DNA of 64,000 bases from Pseudomonas marvdashtae (GCF_014268655.2 NZ_JABWQX020000002.1:580501-644500), one strand, 5' to 3'. Numbered from the stretch's first letter, positions 8,517 to 18,406 are shown. The notes: generated from the sequence alone by a model not told the origin. Translations and numbers: made by a program.

Positions 8517-10163
8517 ATGCAAAGCGCTTATACCGTCCTGATCCTGTTGATGCTGGTAGGCGTGTCTCGCCTGATCGGACGGTTGATCCCGTTGCCGTTG
8601 CCTCTGGTGCAGATCGCCGCCGGCGCCTTGCTGGCCTGGCCGTCCCTGGGCTTGCACGTGGCCCTCGATCCTGAGTTGTTCCTCTTTCTCTTTCTTCCGC
8701 CGCTGCTGTTCTCCGACGGTTGGCGCATGCCCAAGCGCGAGCTCTGGCGCCTGCGTGGGCCGATCCTGACGCTGGCGGTGGGGCTGGTGTTGTTCACGGT
8801 GGTGGGCGCCGGCTATTTCATTCATTGGCTGTTGCCGAGTATCCCGTTGCCAGTGGCCTTTGCCCTGGCCGCGGTGCTGTCGCCGACCGACGCCGTGGCG
8901 GTCTCGGCGATTGCCCGGGACCGTCTGCCCGCGCCGTTGATGCACATGCTCCAAGGCGAGGCGCTAATGAACGACGCGTCGGGCCTGGTGACCTTCAAGT
9001 TCGCCCTGGCGGCGGCGATCACCGGCGTGTTTTCCCTGGCGGGTGCGAGCCTGGCCTTTGTCCTGGTGGCGGTCGGCGGCCTGTTGGTCGGCGTGGCTTT
9101 GAGCTGGCTCGTGGGGCGCTTGCGGGCGTGGATGATTGCCCGAGGCTGGGACGATCCGGCCACCCATGTGGTGTTCATGTTGCTGCTGCCGTTTGCCGCC
9201 TATGTGCTGGCTGAACGCTTGGGCGCGTCGGGCATTCTCTCGGCGGTGGCGGCGGGGATGATGCAGAGCTGGCTCGACCTGCTGCCGCGCCAGACCGGCA
9301 CGCGGCTGCTCAATCGCAGCGTTTGGTCGCTGCTGGAATTTGCCTTCAATGGCTTGATTTTCCTGCTGCTGGGCTTGCAACTGCCGGACATCATCAAGGC
9401 GGTGACCAGCCACGAGACGACGCTGTGGCCAACGCTGTTCTACCGCTGCCTGGAGGTGGTGGCGATTTTTTTGGTGTTGCTGGTGTTGCGGTTTGTCTGG
9501 GTGCAAAGCATCTGGCGCTTGTCCGGGCAACTGCGGCGCTGGCGCGGCAAGGGCGAGTTGACCCTGGTGCCGACCACGCGTTCTTGCTGGCTGCTGACAT
9601 TTGGCGGGGTGCGCGGGGCGGTGACGTTGGCGGGTGTGTTGTCGGTGCCGTTGTTGTTAAGCGCCGGTGTTGAATTCCCGGAGCGCGACTTGCTGATCTT
9701 CATTGCCGCCGGGGTGATTCTGTTGTCGCTGATTGCGGCCTGCATCGCCTTGCCATTGCTGCTGCGAGGTATCGAGAAAAGTCCCGATGACAAGCGTCGC
9801 AACGAAGTTCGCGAGGCCTGGCGCAAAACCGCTGAAGCGGCGATCCATGCGCTGGAAGTGGAGGAGCCGACCGAAGCGACCAGCACACCGGATGCGGCCC
9901 AGGCGGCACTGGCGACTGAGGTCAAGGCACGGCTGATGTCCGAATATCGTCACCAGCTCGACGTCTTCAACGACTCCGCCGAAGCCCAGGCACTGGCATT
10001 CGAAATGGACCTGCTGGAACGCCGGCTGCGCTTGAAAGCCTATCGGGCGCAGCGACTGGAGTTGTATCGCCTCAGTCGTGAACACCAGATTGGCGATGAT
10101 GTATTGCGTGAGGTGCTGGGGGAGTTGGATTTGGCGGAGGCGAATTTGGGGTTGGGGAAATAG
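8517..10163 (+). CDS. Na+/H+ antiporter, CPA1 family
   Basis: 548-residue membrane protein with about twelve hydrophobic segments from residue 3 to about 420, followed by a soluble C-terminal tail of about 130 residues rich in charged, helical sequence. Family signatures include LSPTDAVAVSAIARD and GEALMNDASGLVTFKFALA, the acidic ion-binding motifs of NhaP/YjcE-like exchangers, and GGVRGAVTLAG in a late helix. The ATG at 8517 was preferred to a TTG at 8481 because it starts directly before the first membrane helix and has TGGAAA upstream. It is transcribed away from the arsC-like gene. Ion specificity is not deducible. Confidence 0.88.
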   Translation: MQSAYTVLILLMLVGVSRLIGRLIPLPLPLVQIAAGALLAWPSLGLHVALDPELFLFLFLPPLLFSDGWRMPKRELWRLRGPILTLAVGLVLFTVVGAGYFIHWLLPSIPLPVAFALAAVLSPTDAVAVSAIARDRLPAPLMHMLQGEALMNDASGLVTFKFALAAAITGVFSLAGASLAFVLVAVGGLLVGVALSWLVGRLRAWMIARGWDDPATHVVFMLLLPFAAYVLAERLGASGILSAVAAGMMQSWLDLLPRQTGTRLLNRSVWSLLEFAFNGLIFLLLGLQLPDIIKAVTSHETTLWPTLFYRCLEVVAIFLVLLVLRFVWVQSIWRLSGQLRRWRGKGELTLVPTTRSCWLLTFGGVRGAVTLAGVLSVPLLLSAGVEFPERDLLIFIAAGVILLSLIAACIALPLLLRGIEKSPDDKRRNEVREAWRKTAEAAIHALEVEEPTEATSTPDAAQAALATEVKARLMSEYRHQLDVFNDSAEAQALAFEMDLLERRLRLKAYRAQRLELYRLSREHQIGDDVLREVLGELDLAEANLGLGK

Positions 10164-10184
10164 CAGCCATGGCGCAAAGCTAAG

Positions 10185-10316
10185 TGTGGCGAGGGGATTT
10201 ATCCCCGTTGGACTGCGCAGCAGTCCCAAAGCAGTCAATTCAAGCTGTCTGACACAGCGCGTTGTTAGCTTTGAGGGCTGCTTCGCAGCCCAGCGGGGAT
10301 AAATCCCCTCGCCACA
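10185..10316. repeat. REP-type palindromic element (GGGGATTTATCCCC subtype)
   Basis: Perfect 23-bp inverted arms at 10185-10207 and 10294-10316 (core TGTGGCGAGGGGATTTATCC) with inner GCTGCGAAGCAGC-like palindromes. The outer GTGGCGAGGG is shared with the elements at 5098 and 55234 but the inner part differs, so it is a sister subtype. It lies just downstream of the antiporter gene. Confidence 0.85.
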
Positions 10317-10323
10317 GGATAGA

Positions 10324-10575
10324 TCACCACCACTTTGCGGATCTTCGGCATTTCAGGCGCAACAAAGCCCGGTGTGCCTTGTTCTCATAGAAAGCAAAGC
10401 CACCCGAAGGCGGTTTCAATCGACACGCAGCTGAGGTTGCTTTGCCCCGTCTGCGTGGCTGGGTCAACCCGGAGAGGGACCCAGACTCCTGCCAGCTTTC
10501 GCTGGTGACGGGGGCGATCATGGCTGCTGGTATTAGCGAATTCAAGCCAGCTTGATTCTTGAAACAGGGCTGCAA
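10324..10575 (-). CDS. Doubtful small ORF, 83 aa
   Basis: Reads MQPCFKNQAGLNSLIPAAMI and onward, with many Arg, Ser and Gly residues, no membrane segment and no motif I can name. From memory, closely similar short products (with the phrase QPRRRGKATSAACRLKPPSGG) are annotated repeatedly in fluorescent pseudomonads, which suggests that this DNA is a dispersed element rather than that the protein is made. No convincing ribosome binding site is seen. Kept as a possibility only; the stretch may be non-coding. Confidence 0.25.
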   Translation of the reverse strand: MQPCFKNQAGLNSLIPAAMIAPVTSESWQESGSLSGLTQPRRRGKATSAACRLKPPSGGFAFYENKAHRALLRLKCRRSAKWW

Positions 10576-10639
10576 GTGATCTGTTGAGGTGCTAAACCTA
10601 TGAAATCAATGGTTTGCCTTAGGGAGGCGCGTTTTATTT

Positions 10640-10858
10640 CTTTTCTTGTCTGAGCAGACAGATTGTCGTCTGTCAGACGTACCGAAGTTTCCGACAAGTT
10701 TTTAAGGTTGTCCGTCGGAAGCGAGGGCTCTAGCCTCTGGGTGTCGCTGCCAATTCAGCGACCGGACGTGATAATCCGAACAACACCTCTAGGAGCACGG
10801 GCTTCTGCGCTATCCAAGCGCGGGGCTTTACATACTTCAGCTCTAGGGAGCAATTTTG
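10640..10858 (+). other. Non-coding leader before the frameshifted small gene
   Basis: This 219-bp stretch has no credible ORF. It is rich in inverted repeats: GACAGA/TCTGTC around 10650-10675, TCCGAC/GTCGGA around 10690-10720 and further short stems up to the SD sequence. A frame open from 10663 through it uses poor codons and only gains protein-like sequence after about 10910. It is best read as a long, possibly structured 5' leader of the gene at 10859. Confidence 0.35.
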
Positions 10859-11223
10859 ATGGACAAGAAAGAGACTCAAAACGCACCAAAGCCAGCCTCC
10901 ACTTCCCCTACGGTGACTATGCCCCCGAAAAGCTGCAAGAGGCAGCCGATCGTGTGTTGGATCAATATCTCAAGCCTGATGACGACAGCAAGTCAGACCC
11001 CAAACCCTCGGTACAGTTATTCACTGTGGCTGACGGTATCGACACCGAAGTGTTGCTGGCCAACCTCAGCGAAACCCTGGCTTCGGCCAATGCGATGCTC
11101 AACGACCTTGCCTTCGATCAGGACGGCTCGCGACGGCATGTAGCATTGGGAGTGGCCCAGATGATTGAGTTGGGGATGTTGTTGGCGAACAAGTGCCTGG
11201 ATCGGGTAGAGCTTCGGACTTGA
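10859..11223 (+). pseudogene. Small DUF3077/DUF6124-like gene with a frameshift
   Basis: A good ribosome binding site (AGGGAG, 8 bp spacing) precedes an ATG at 10859 that begins MDKKETQNAPKPASTSP, but the conserved body (APEKLQEAADRVLDQYLKP through GVAQMIELGMLLANKCLD) is in a different frame. One extra C in the CCCC run at 10905-10908 would join them as ..STSPYGDYAPEKLQ.., the expected form. The product would be about 121 residues, cytoplasmic and helical, of the pseudomonad family I know as DUF3077/DUF6124, function unknown. The cause may be a real inactivating deletion, phase variation at the C run, or a sequencing error. Confidence 0.6.
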
Positions 11224-11282
11224 TGCAATAAGTGCCGGCCTCATCGCGAGCAAGTTCGCTCCCACAGGGGATTTGTGGTGTT

Positions 11283-11397
11283 TGATCGTTCCCACGCTCT
11301 GCGTGGGAATGCCGCCAGGGACGCTCCGCGTTCCGCTTCGGGGATGTGACGCAGAGCGTCACGGGATGAATTCCCACGCAGAGCGTGGGAACGATCA
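11283..11397. repeat. REP-type palindromic element, second family
   Basis: Perfect 28-bp inverted arms at 11283-11310 and 11370-11397 (core GTTCCCACGCTCTGCGTGGG), each arm itself a palindrome, with a GTGACGCAGAGCGTCAC stem between them. A short unrelated REP-like piece (CGCGAGCAAGTTCGCTCCCAC) stands just before at about 11245. It lies between the frameshifted small gene and the 3' end of dapC, where two convergent transcripts meet. Confidence 0.88.
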
Positions 11398-11406
11398 ATG
11401 GGGTGA

Positions 11407-12606
11407 TTAACCCCGACGCTGGATGAACGCGCGGATCCGTTCCGCCGCTTCCACGCATTCGGCCAATGGCGCGACCAGGGCCATGCGCACGCGGCCGGCG
11501 CCTGGGTTGACGCCGTCGACATCGCGGGACAGGTACGAACCCGGCACGACGGTCACGTGTTCCTGTTCGAACAGGTCACGGCAGAACGCTGCGTCGTCGC
11601 CCGCTACGTTCGGCCACAGGTAGAAGCTGCCGTCGGGGCGTTGCACGTCCAGCACCGGGCTGAGGATTTCCAGCACCGCGTCGAACTTCTCCCGGTACAG
11701 CACGCGGTTGGCCCGTACGTGCACTTCGTCGTTCCACGCGGCGATGCTCGCCAGTTGGGTTTGAACCGGCATGGCGCAGCCGTGGTAGGTGCGGTACAGC
11801 AGGAAGCCCTTGAGGATGTCCGCATCGCCGGCCACGAAGCCTGAGCGCAGGCCGGGCAGGTTGGAGCGTTTGGACAGGCTGTGGAACACCACGCAGCGCT
11901 TGAAGTCCTTGCGCCCGAGTTCAACGCAAGCCGTGAGCAGCCCCGGCGGCGGGGTTTGTTCGTCGAAGTAGAGTTCGCTGTAGCACTCGTCCGAGGCGAT
12001 GACGAAGTCGTATTCGTCAGCCAGGGCGATGAGTTTCTTCAGCACATCCACCGGGATCAACGCGCCGGTCGGGTTGCCCGGGGAGCACAGGAACAGGATC
12101 TGGCAGCGTTTCCAGATGTCCGGCGATACGGCGTCGAAATCCGGATTGAAGCCGTTCTCGTCCAGGCACGGCAGGTAGTGCGGCTTGGCCCCGGCCAGGA
12201 ACGCCGCGCCTTCATAGATTTGATAGAAGGGGTTCGGACTCACCACCAGGGCATCGTCGGCCCGGTTGACCACGGTCTGGGTGAAGGCGAACAGCGCCTC
12301 GCGGGTGCCGTTGACCGGCAGTACGTGGCGCGCCGGGTCGAGCCAGCCGTTCGGCACGTTGAAGCGGCGCTCGCACCAGCCGGTGATGGATTCACGCAGT
12401 TCCGGGATGCCGAGGGTGGTCGGGTACACGGCCATCTTTTCCAGATTGCTGGCCAGGGCCTCAGCCACGAAGCTCGGCGAACGATGCTTGGGCTCGCCGA
12501 TGGACAACGCGATCGGGCGCTTGTCCGGGTTGGGCGTGACGCGGCCGAGCAGGGCGCGCAATTTTTCGAACGGGTAGGGCTGGAGCTGGTTCAGGGCGTT
12601 GTTCAT
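11407..12606 (-). CDS. dapC: Succinyldiaminopimelate transaminase
   Basis: 399-residue class I/II PLP aminotransferase. It forms N-succinyl-L,L-diaminopimelate between the DapD and DapE steps. The PLP lysine lies in FHSLSKRSNLPGLRSGF; NPFYQIYEGAA and LCSPGNPTGAL are the usual cofactor and substrate motifs. The ATG at 12606 was chosen because the family begins MNNALNQLQPYPFEKL; an upstream ATG at 12645 adds 13 residues. It starts 40 bp after glnD in the same direction, and the glnD-dapC pairing is standard in pseudomonads, which supports DapC over other aminotransferases. Confidence 0.9.
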   Translation of the reverse strand: MNNALNQLQPYPFEKLRALLGRVTPNPDKRPIALSIGEPKHRSPSFVAEALASNLEKMAVYPTTLGIPELRESITGWCERRFNVPNGWLDPARHVLPVNGTREALFAFTQTVVNRADDALVVSPNPFYQIYEGAAFLAGAKPHYLPCLDENGFNPDFDAVSPDIWKRCQILFLCSPGNPTGALIPVDVLKKLIALADEYDFVIASDECYSELYFDEQTPPPGLLTACVELGRKDFKRCVVFHSLSKRSNLPGLRSGFVAGDADILKGFLLYRTYHGCAMPVQTQLASIAAWNDEVHVRANRVLYREKFDAVLEILSPVLDVQRPDGSFYLWPNVAGDDAAFCRDLFEQEHVTVVPGSYLSRDVDGVNPGAGRVRMALVAPLAECVEAAERIRAFIQRRG

Positions 12607-12645
12607 CGTTGCGCAATCTCTCAAAACGGCTGAATCATGACGCAA

Positions 12646-15348
12646 TCAGATGCTGATGCGCGTCAGGTTGATGTCGGGTTCCTGGTTGACGCTCAAGTGC
12701 CGGACGATCGCTTCCTGCAAGCGGCTGCATAACTGCGGATCGGACAGCGGCTGGTTGTGAGCGTCGGTGATAAAGAAAACGTCTTCCACCCGCTCGCCGA
12801 GCGTTGCGATCTTGGCGTTCTGCAGTGACAGGTCGAACTCCAGGAAGATATGGCCAACCCGCGCCAACAGGCCCGGCCGGTCCGGAGCACTGAGTTCCAG
12901 TACCGTGACCTGGCGCTGGGCATCGTTGTGGATCGTCACCAGAGGCGCGAAGGCGAAGTGCTTGAGCTGGCGTGGCACCCGGCGCTGGATGATGGTCGGG
13001 TAGTCCGCCGGGTTGCGCAGGGCTTCGGTAAGTCCGTCGCGAATCTGCTTGACCCGCGCCGGGTTATCGCCGATCGAGTCGCCGTCGGTGTCGAGCACGA
13101 TGTAGGTGTCGAGGGTGAACTGGCTGCTGGACGTGATGACCCGGGCGTCATGAATGTTGAGGTTGAGCTGGTCCATTGCGGCCACGGTCACGGCGAAGAA
13201 GTCGTGCTGGTCCGGGGCATAGATGAATATCTGCGTGCCGCCCTCGAACTCGCGCTGGGTGGTTTCCTTGATCAGCACCAGCGGCCCGCCATCGGCCGGT
13301 TGCTGGAGAATCGCGTCGCTGTGCCAGGCCACATCGCCGGCGGTATGGCGCAGGAAATAATCATCGCCCAGTTGCGACCAGAGCTGCTCGACGTCGTCCG
13401 GGTCGGTGCCGCCGCGCACCAGGATGTCCAGCGCCGCGCTTTGGGTGCGACGGATCTGCTCTTCGCGGTCCACCGGGTTTTCCAGGCCGCGGCGCAAGGC
13501 ACGCTTGGTCTCGGTGTAGAGCTGGCGCAACAGGCTGGCGCGCCAGGAATTCCACAGGCTCGGGTTGGTGGCGTTGATGTCGGCCACGGTCAGCACGTAG
13601 AGGTAATCCAGGCGGGTTTCATCGCCGACGATCTGGGCGAAGTCATGGATCACCTGCGGGTCGGACAAATCCTTGCGCTGGGCGGTGGTCGACATCACCA
13701 AGTGGTTCTGTACCAGCCAGACGATCAACCGGCTGTCCCATACCGGCAGCTGATGCCGCTGGCAGAAGGCTTCGGCATCCACCGCGCCGATTTCGGAATG
13801 GTCGCCTTGGCGACCTTTACCGATGTCGTGATACAGCCCTGCCATGTAGATCAGCTCGGGCTTGGGCAACTTGGCCATGAGCTTGCTGGCCAGCGGGAAT
13901 TTCTCCGACACCTGGGTGTACTGCAGCTTGCGCAGGTGCTTGATCAGGTTCAGCGTGTGGGCGTCGACCGTATAGATGTGGAACAGGTCGTGCTGCATCT
14001 GTCCGACAATGAAGCCGAATTCTGGCAGGTAACGCCCGAGGATCCCGTAGCGGTTCATCCGCCGCAGGTTGCGGTGCACGCCGATCTTGCACTTGAACAG
14101 CTCGATGAACAGGCTGGTGTTGCGAATATCGTGGCGGAAGTCGTCGTCGATCAGGTGACGGTTTTCCCGCAGCAGGCGGATGGTGTCGGCGCGCACACCC
14201 TTGATTTCCGGCTGCTGGGCCATGAGCACGAAGATTTCGAGCATGGCAAAGGGCGTGCGGCGGAACACATTGGGGTTGCGCGCTTCGATGTAGCCGTCGT
14301 GCAACTGGAAACGTGAGTTGATCGGCTGCGGTGGCTCTTCGTCTTCGGGCGCGAGGATGACTTCCTCGAAGTGCTGGATGATCAGCTCGCTGAGTTGGGC
14401 GATGCTCATCACCACGCGGTAGTACTGTTGCATGAAGTTTTCGATGGACTGCTTGGCATCCTGCCCCTCGAAACCCAGCAGGCCAGCGATGGATCGCTGA
14501 TGATCGAACAGCAGGCGGTCCTCGGAGCGTCCGGCGAGCATGTGCAGCGCATACCGGACCTTCCACAGGAACTCCTGGGACGACGCGAGCAAGGCGTTTT
14601 CGCTTTCCACCAGGAAGCCTTCCCCGGCCAGGGCCCGCAGGTTCAGCGTGCCGTACTGGCGGCGGGCGACCCACAGGATCGTCTGGATGTCCCGCAGCCC
14701 GCCCGGTGAGCCCTTGACGTTGGGTTCCAGGTTGTATTCGGTGTCGTTGTACTTGTGGTGGCGGGCCTTCTGCTCGGCGTGCTTGGCCAGGAAGAAATCC
14801 TTGCTCGGCCACATGTGCGCCGTGCTGGTGACATCGAGCATGCGCTGGCGCAGCCGCTCGGGGCCGGCGATGGTGCGACTTTCCATCAGGTTGGTGATCA
14901 CCGTGAGGTCGGCGCGAGCCTCGTCGGCGCATTCCTGCACCGAACGCACGCTTTGGCCGACCTCCAGGCCGATGTCCCATAGCAGCGTCAGGAAACGCTC
15001 GATGGAGTCGCGGAAGATTTCATGGTCGGCGCTGTCCAGCAGGATCAGCAAGTCGATATCCGAGTAGGGGTGCAGTTCGCCACGCCCGTAGCCGCCCACC
15101 GCGACCAGGGCAATGTCGGCATCCTCGCTCCAGTTGAACTGTTCCCAGGCCTTTTGCAGGATGTTATCGACGAACCAGGCGCGATCCTCGATCAGCCGGC
15201 GAATATCCCTGCCGCTGCGAAAGCGCTGGTCGAGCACTTCGCGGGCCTGGCGGATCGCTTTCTTGAACGCCGATATGGGGCTTGCCTTCAGGGCCAGTTC
15301 AGCCTGGAACTGGCCGCGGTCGAAGAGTTCGGGATCCACCTGCGGCAT
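12646..15348 (-). CDS. glnD: Bifunctional PII uridylyltransferase / uridylyl-removing enzyme
   Basis: 900-residue nitrogen sensor that uridylylates PII proteins when glutamine is low and removes UMP when it is high. Domains in order: nucleotidyltransferase with [17 protein letters not shown] (residues 85-101, metal-binding D97 and D99); linker; HD hydrolase domain with [14 protein letters not shown] near residue 510; two C-terminal ACT domains, the last reading [18 protein letters not shown]. Length is normal for the family. It lies between map and dapC on the minus strand. Confidence 0.96.
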   Translation of the reverse strand: MPQVDPELFDRGQFQAELALKASPISAFKKAIRQAREVLDQRFRSGRDIRRLIEDRAWFVDNILQKAWEQFNWSEDADIALVAVGGYGRGELHPYSDIDLLILLDSADHEIFRDSIERFLTLLWDIGLEVGQSVRSVQECADEARADLTVITNLMESRTIAGPERLRQRMLDVTSTAHMWPSKDFFLAKHAEQKARHHKYNDTEYNLEPNVKGSPGGLRDIQTILWVARRQYGTLNLRALAGEGFLVESENALLASSQEFLWKVRYALHMLAGRSEDRLLFDHQRSIAGLLGFEGQDAKQSIENFMQQYYRVVMSIAQLSELIIQHFEEVILAPEDEEPPQPINSRFQLHDGYIEARNPNVFRRTPFAMLEIFVLMAQQPEIKGVRADTIRLLRENRHLIDDDFRHDIRNTSLFIELFKCKIGVHRNLRRMNRYGILGRYLPEFGFIVGQMQHDLFHIYTVDAHTLNLIKHLRKLQYTQVSEKFPLASKLMAKLPKPELIYMAGLYHDIGKGRQGDHSEIGAVDAEAFCQRHQLPVWDSRLIVWLVQNHLVMSTTAQRKDLSDPQVIHDFAQIVGDETRLDYLYVLTVADINATNPSLWNSWRASLLRQLYTETKRALRRGLENPVDREEQIRRTQSAALDILVRGGTDPDDVEQLWSQLGDDYFLRHTAGDVAWHSDAILQQPADGGPLVLIKETTQREFEGGTQIFIYAPDQHDFFAVTVAAMDQLNLNIHDARVITSSSQFTLDTYIVLDTDGDSIGDNPARVKQIRDGLTEALRNPADYPTIIQRRVPRQLKHFAFAPLVTIHNDAQRQVTVLELSAPDRPGLLARVGHIFLEFDLSLQNAKIATLGERVEDVFFITDAHNQPLSDPQLCSRLQEAIVRHLSVNQEPDINLTRISI

Positions 15349-15396
15349 CGAATGGCTTTCCTTTCTATCTATCTATAGCTATAGGCTGGGCGCGGA

Positions 15397-16179
15397 TCAG
15401 GCGGAAACGCGAGCAATGGTGTCATCGCTGCGCAGGGTAAAGATCTCGTAGCCGGTCTCGGTCACCAGCAACGTGTGTTCCCACTGGGCCGACAGCTTGC
15501 GGTCCTTGGTGATGGCAGTCCAGCCGTCGCCCAATACCTTGGTGTCGGCGCGACCCTGGTTGATCATCGGCTCGATGGTGAAGGTCATGCCCGCCTGCAG
15601 TTCCATGCCGGTGCCGGCGCGGCCGTAGTGCAGGATCTGCGGTTCTTCGTGGAACACCTTGCCAATGCCGTGGCCGCAGAATTCGCGCACCACCGAGAAA
15701 CCGTTCTTCTGCGCGTGCTTCTGGATCACTTCGCCGATGTCGCCAAGGCGACAGCCCGGTTTCACCAGTTCAATGGCCATGTACATGCATTCCTGGGTGA
15801 CCTTCGACAGACGCTGGGCCCACTCCGGAACGTTGCCGACATGGAACATGCGGCTGGTATCGCCGTGGTAGCCATCCTTGATGACGGTGACGTCGATGTT
15901 CAGGGTGTCGCCATCCTTCAACGGTTTTTCGTTGGGGATGCCGTGGCAGACCACGTGGTTGATCGAGGTGCAGATCGACTTGGGGAAGCCTTTGTAGTTG
16001 AGCGGCGCCGGGATGGCTTTCTGCTCGTTGACGATATAGTCGTGGCAGATGCGGTCCAGCTCTTCGGTGGTCACGCCCGGCTTGACGTAGTCGGCGATCA
16101 TTTCCAGCACTTCGGCGGCGAGCTTGCCGGCGACACGCATTTTTGCGATGTCCTCGGGAGTCTTGAGGGTAACGGTCAT
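15397..16179 (-). CDS. map: Methionine aminopeptidase, type I
   Basis: 260-residue metalloprotease that removes the initiator methionine from nascent proteins. Conserved features: NHVVCHGIPNEKPLKDGD with the active-site His, NIDVTVIKDGYHGD with metal-binding Asp residues, FCGHGIGKVFHEEP and MTFTIEPMI with the remaining His and Glu ligands. The ATG at 16179 gives the standard length. It is divergent from rpsB across a 375-bp intergenic region, as in many gammaproteobacteria. Confidence 0.96.
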   Translation of the reverse strand: MTVTLKTPEDIAKMRVAGKLAAEVLEMIADYVKPGVTTEELDRICHDYIVNEQKAIPAPLNYKGFPKSICTSINHVVCHGIPNEKPLKDGDTLNIDVTVIKDGYHGDTSRMFHVGNVPEWAQRLSKVTQECMYMAIELVKPGCRLGDIGEVIQKHAQKNGFSVVREFCGHGIGKVFHEEPQILHYGRAGTGMELQAGMTFTIEPMINQGRADTKVLGDGWTAITKDRKLSAQWEHTLLVTETGYEIFTLRSDDTIARVSA

Positions 16180-16406
16180 ACAGGCTCTCTCTGCGCCCGA
16201 CGGCGCTGTTCAAAACGAAATGGGCGGCGGATGATGGTCGGTGCGGCCCTGAAAGAGGCGATTCTAACAGACGCTCGGCGCAAATCCGCGCCCGCGTGCA
16301 TCGCTTCTCTCTATAAAGGGGCCGTCGCCACAGTCAATGAATGGGCTGCATGAGGGCGCTTCGCCGGGTTTTCAGAATCCGGGTTTCGTTTTCATCCTTA
16401 CTGTGG
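16180..16406. other. map-rpsB divergent intergenic region (upstream part)
   Basis: No gene is seen between the map start and the rpsB promoter. The stretch contains a CTCTATAAAGGGGCCGT sequence near 16308 that resembles one before nlpD (48764-48780). The map promoter should lie here on the minus strand, but no convincing pair of boxes was found. Confidence 0.4.
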
Positions 16407-16412
16407 TATAAA
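16384..16412 (+). promoter_or_regulatory. Candidate rpsB promoter
   Basis: TTTCGT (16384-16389), 17-bp spacer, TATAAA within GGTATAAAATGCGCC (16407-16412), followed by a G/C-rich stretch of the kind that accompanies stringent control. The -35 box is poor, so the call rests mainly on the -10 region and its position before the S2 leader. Confidence 0.45.
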
Positions 16413-16414
16413 AT

Positions 16415-16554
16415 GCGCCGCTTTCCGGGGATGACCCCGTGAGCTTAAATCCACACACGTGTCGACACGATGGCCTGGGTGCCTTCGGCTTATTCAGCCG
16501 CTGGTTGGTCATTGGGATACGTGGAGGCCAAACCCGACTTATCAAGGAACTATC
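16415..16554 (+). ncRNA. rpsB mRNA leader (S2 autoregulatory region, t44/tff-like)
   Basis: About 140 nt of untranslated leader with several short stems (GGGG-ATGA-CCCC near 16427, GTGTCGACAC near 16459, GGC-TTATTCA-GCC near 16489) before the AAGGA of rpsB. In gammaproteobacteria this leader is conserved and binds S2 to repress rpsB-tsf, and part of it is known in E. coli as the t44/tff RNA. Assignment is by position and hairpins, not by a covariance search. Confidence 0.5.
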
Positions 16555-17292
16555 ATGTCCCAAGTCAACATGCGCGATATGCTGAAGGCCGGTGTGCACT
16601 TCGGTCACCAGACCCGTTACTGGAACCCGAAAATGGGTAAGTACATTTTCGGCGCGCGCAACAAGATCCACATCATCAACCTTGAAAAAACCCTGCCGAT
16701 GTTCAACGAAGCACTGACCTTCGTAGAGCGCCTGGCCCAGGGCAAAAACAAGATTCTGTTCGTCGGCACCAAGCGTTCCGCTGGCAAGATCGTTGCTGAA
16801 GAAGCAGCACGTTGCGGTTCGCCGTACGTCGATCACCGCTGGTTGGGCGGCATGCTGACCAACTTCAAGACCATTCGCGCTTCCATCAAGCGTCTGCGTG
16901 ACCTTGAAGTCCAGTCCGAAGACGGTACTTTCGCCAAGCTGACCAAGAAAGAAGCGCTGATGCGCACTCGCGATCTTGAGAAGCTGGACCGCTCCCTGGG
17001 CGGTATCAAGGACATGGGCGGTCTGCCTGACGCACTGTTCGTGATCGACGTTGACCACGAGCGCATCGCGATCACCGAAGCCAACAAGCTGGGTATCCCG
17101 GTCATCGGCGTTGTCGATACCAACAGCAGCCCGGAAGGCGTTGACTACATCATCCCAGGCAACGATGACGCCATTCGCGCCATCCAGCTGTACATGGGTG
17201 CGATGGCTGACGCTGTCATCCGTGGTCGCAACAATGTAAATGGCGGCACCGAAGTCTTCGCTGAAGAAGCTCCGGCAGCAGCAGCTGAGTAA
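16555..17292 (+). CDS. rpsB: 30S ribosomal protein S2
   Basis: 245-residue S2, a component of the small subunit needed for S1 binding. The start [20 protein letters not shown] and the motifs [25 protein letters not shown] and [13 protein letters not shown] are canonical. ATG at 16555 has AAGGA at good spacing; the longer frame from 16459 is the leader. The C-terminus ends in an Ala/Glu-rich tail, usual for pseudomonads. A hairpin after the stop separates it partly from tsf. Confidence 0.98.
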   Translation: MSQVNMRDMLKAGVHFGHQTRYWNPKMGKYIFGARNKIHIINLEKTLPMFNEALTFVERLAQGKNKILFVGTKRSAGKIVAEEAARCGSPYVDHRWLGGMLTNFKTIRASIKRLRDLEVQSEDGTFAKLTKKEALMRTRDLEKLDRSLGGIKDMGGLPDALFVIDVDHERIAITEANKLGIPVIGVVDTNSSPEGVDYIIPGNDDAIRAIQLYMGAMADAVIRGRNNVNGGTEVFAEEAPAAAAE

Positions 17293-17318
17293 TTGACGCC
17301 CTGGCGTTGACTCAGTAA

Positions 17319-17347
17319 GCAAAAAGGGGGCTTGGCCCCCTTTTTGC
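17319..17347 (+). terminator. Intrinsic terminator/attenuator between rpsB and tsf
   Basis: GCAAAAAGGGGGC-TTG-GCCCCCTTTTTGC, a near-perfect stem with a short loop and a T5 tract. Partial termination here would make rpsB mRNA more abundant than tsf mRNA, matching the known excess of the promoter-proximal gene in this operon. Confidence 0.85.
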
Positions 17348-17484
17348 CACCTCGAAAACCATTTGTAGGCAGCGCAGCTACAGCATCTGTAACGTGCAGC
17401 GGCTAACAAAGGGTGTTTCAGGAAGAATTGATCGCCCGTTCGGTCGGGTGGAATGGTTGAAAACCTATCCAAGAGGATTTTGAA

Positions 17485-18348
17485 ATGGCAGAGATTACTG
17501 CAGCGTTGGTCAAAGAACTGCGCGAGCGTACCGGCGAAGGCATGATGGACTGCAAGAAAGCCTTGACCAAGGCTGGCGGCGACATCGAAAAAGCCATTGA
17601 TGACATGCGTGCTTCGGGCGCCATCAAGGCTGCCAAGAAAGCCGGCAACATTGCCGCTGAAGGCGCGATCGGCATCAAGGACGACGGCAAGGCCGCCGTT
17701 ATCATTGAAGTCAACTCGCAGACCGACTTCCTGGCCCTGCAAGACGACTTCAAGGCATTCGTTGCCGCCAGCGTCGAAAAAGCATTTGCCGACAAACTGA
17801 CCGACGCAGCTCCGCTGATCGCCGCTCAGGAATCGGCTCGTGAAGCCCTGGTTGCCAAAGTAGGCGAGAACGTCAACATTCGTCGCCTGGTTCGCGTTGA
17901 AGGCGATGTTGTCGGTTCTTACCTGCACGGCAACAAGATCGGCGTAGTCGTGGCCCTCAAAGGCGGCAACGTCGAGCTGGCCAAGGACATCGCGATGCAC
18001 GTCGCTGCCAGCAACCCTGAGTTCCTGCTGCCGTCGGAAGTTTCCGCTGACGCCATCGAACGCGAGAAAGCCGTGTTCATGCAGCTCAACGAAGACAAGA
18101 TCAAAGGCAAGCCAGCCGAAATCGTTGAGAAAATGGTTGCCGGTCGCATCACCAAGTTCCTGGCTGAAGCCAGCCTGGTTGAGCAGGCGTTCGTCAAGAA
18201 CCCTGAAATCAAGGTCGGCGAACTGGCCAAGAAGGGCGGCGCTGAAATCGTTTCCTTCACCTACTTCAAAGTCGGCGAAGGCATCGAGAAGCCAGTAGAC
18301 AACTTCGCTGAAGAAGTCGCTGCTCAGTTGGCTGCCAGCAAGCAATAA
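17485..18348 (+). CDS. tsf: Elongation factor Ts
   Basis: 287-residue guanine nucleotide exchange factor for EF-Tu. The N-terminal UBA-like part ([27 protein letters not shown]) and the TDF motif ([12 protein letters not shown]) that contacts EF-Tu are present. It has an SD (AGAGGA) 8 bp upstream and follows rpsB, as in nearly all bacteria. A terminator hairpin follows. Confidence 0.98.
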   Translation: MAEITAALVKELRERTGEGMMDCKKALTKAGGDIEKAIDDMRASGAIKAAKKAGNIAAEGAIGIKDDGKAAVIIEVNSQTDFLALQDDFKAFVAASVEKAFADKLTDAAPLIAAQESAREALVAKVGENVNIRRLVRVEGDVVGSYLHGNKIGVVVALKGGNVELAKDIAMHVAASNPEFLLPSEVSADAIEREKAVFMQLNEDKIKGKPAEIVEKMVAGRITKFLAEASLVEQAFVKNPEIKVGELAKKGGAEIVSFTYFKVGEGIEKPVDNFAEEVAAQLAASKQ

Positions 18349-18372
18349 GACGGTTTCACGACTGTCGCCCAG

Positions 18373-18406
18373 AAGAGGCTGCCCGCTCACGCGCGCAGCC
18401 TCTTTT
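18373..18406 (+). terminator. Intrinsic terminator after tsf
   Basis: 10-bp perfect stem AAGAGGCTGC (18373-18382) with GCAGCCTCTT (18395-18404) and a short T tract. It should lower read-through into pyrH. Confidence 0.8.

Noticed and set aside
10663..10858. Plus-strand frame extending the small gene upstream
   Set aside because: Codon use is poor and no homology-like sequence appears before about 10910; the SD-bearing ATG at 10859 marks the real start in another frame.
11240..11400. Possible CRISPR-like repeats
   Set aside because: They are inverted REP palindromes, only two arms, without regular spacers.
16372..18390. A 672-codon open frame on the minus strand
   Set aside because: Shadow of rpsB and tsf, crossing two terminators and the S2 leader.
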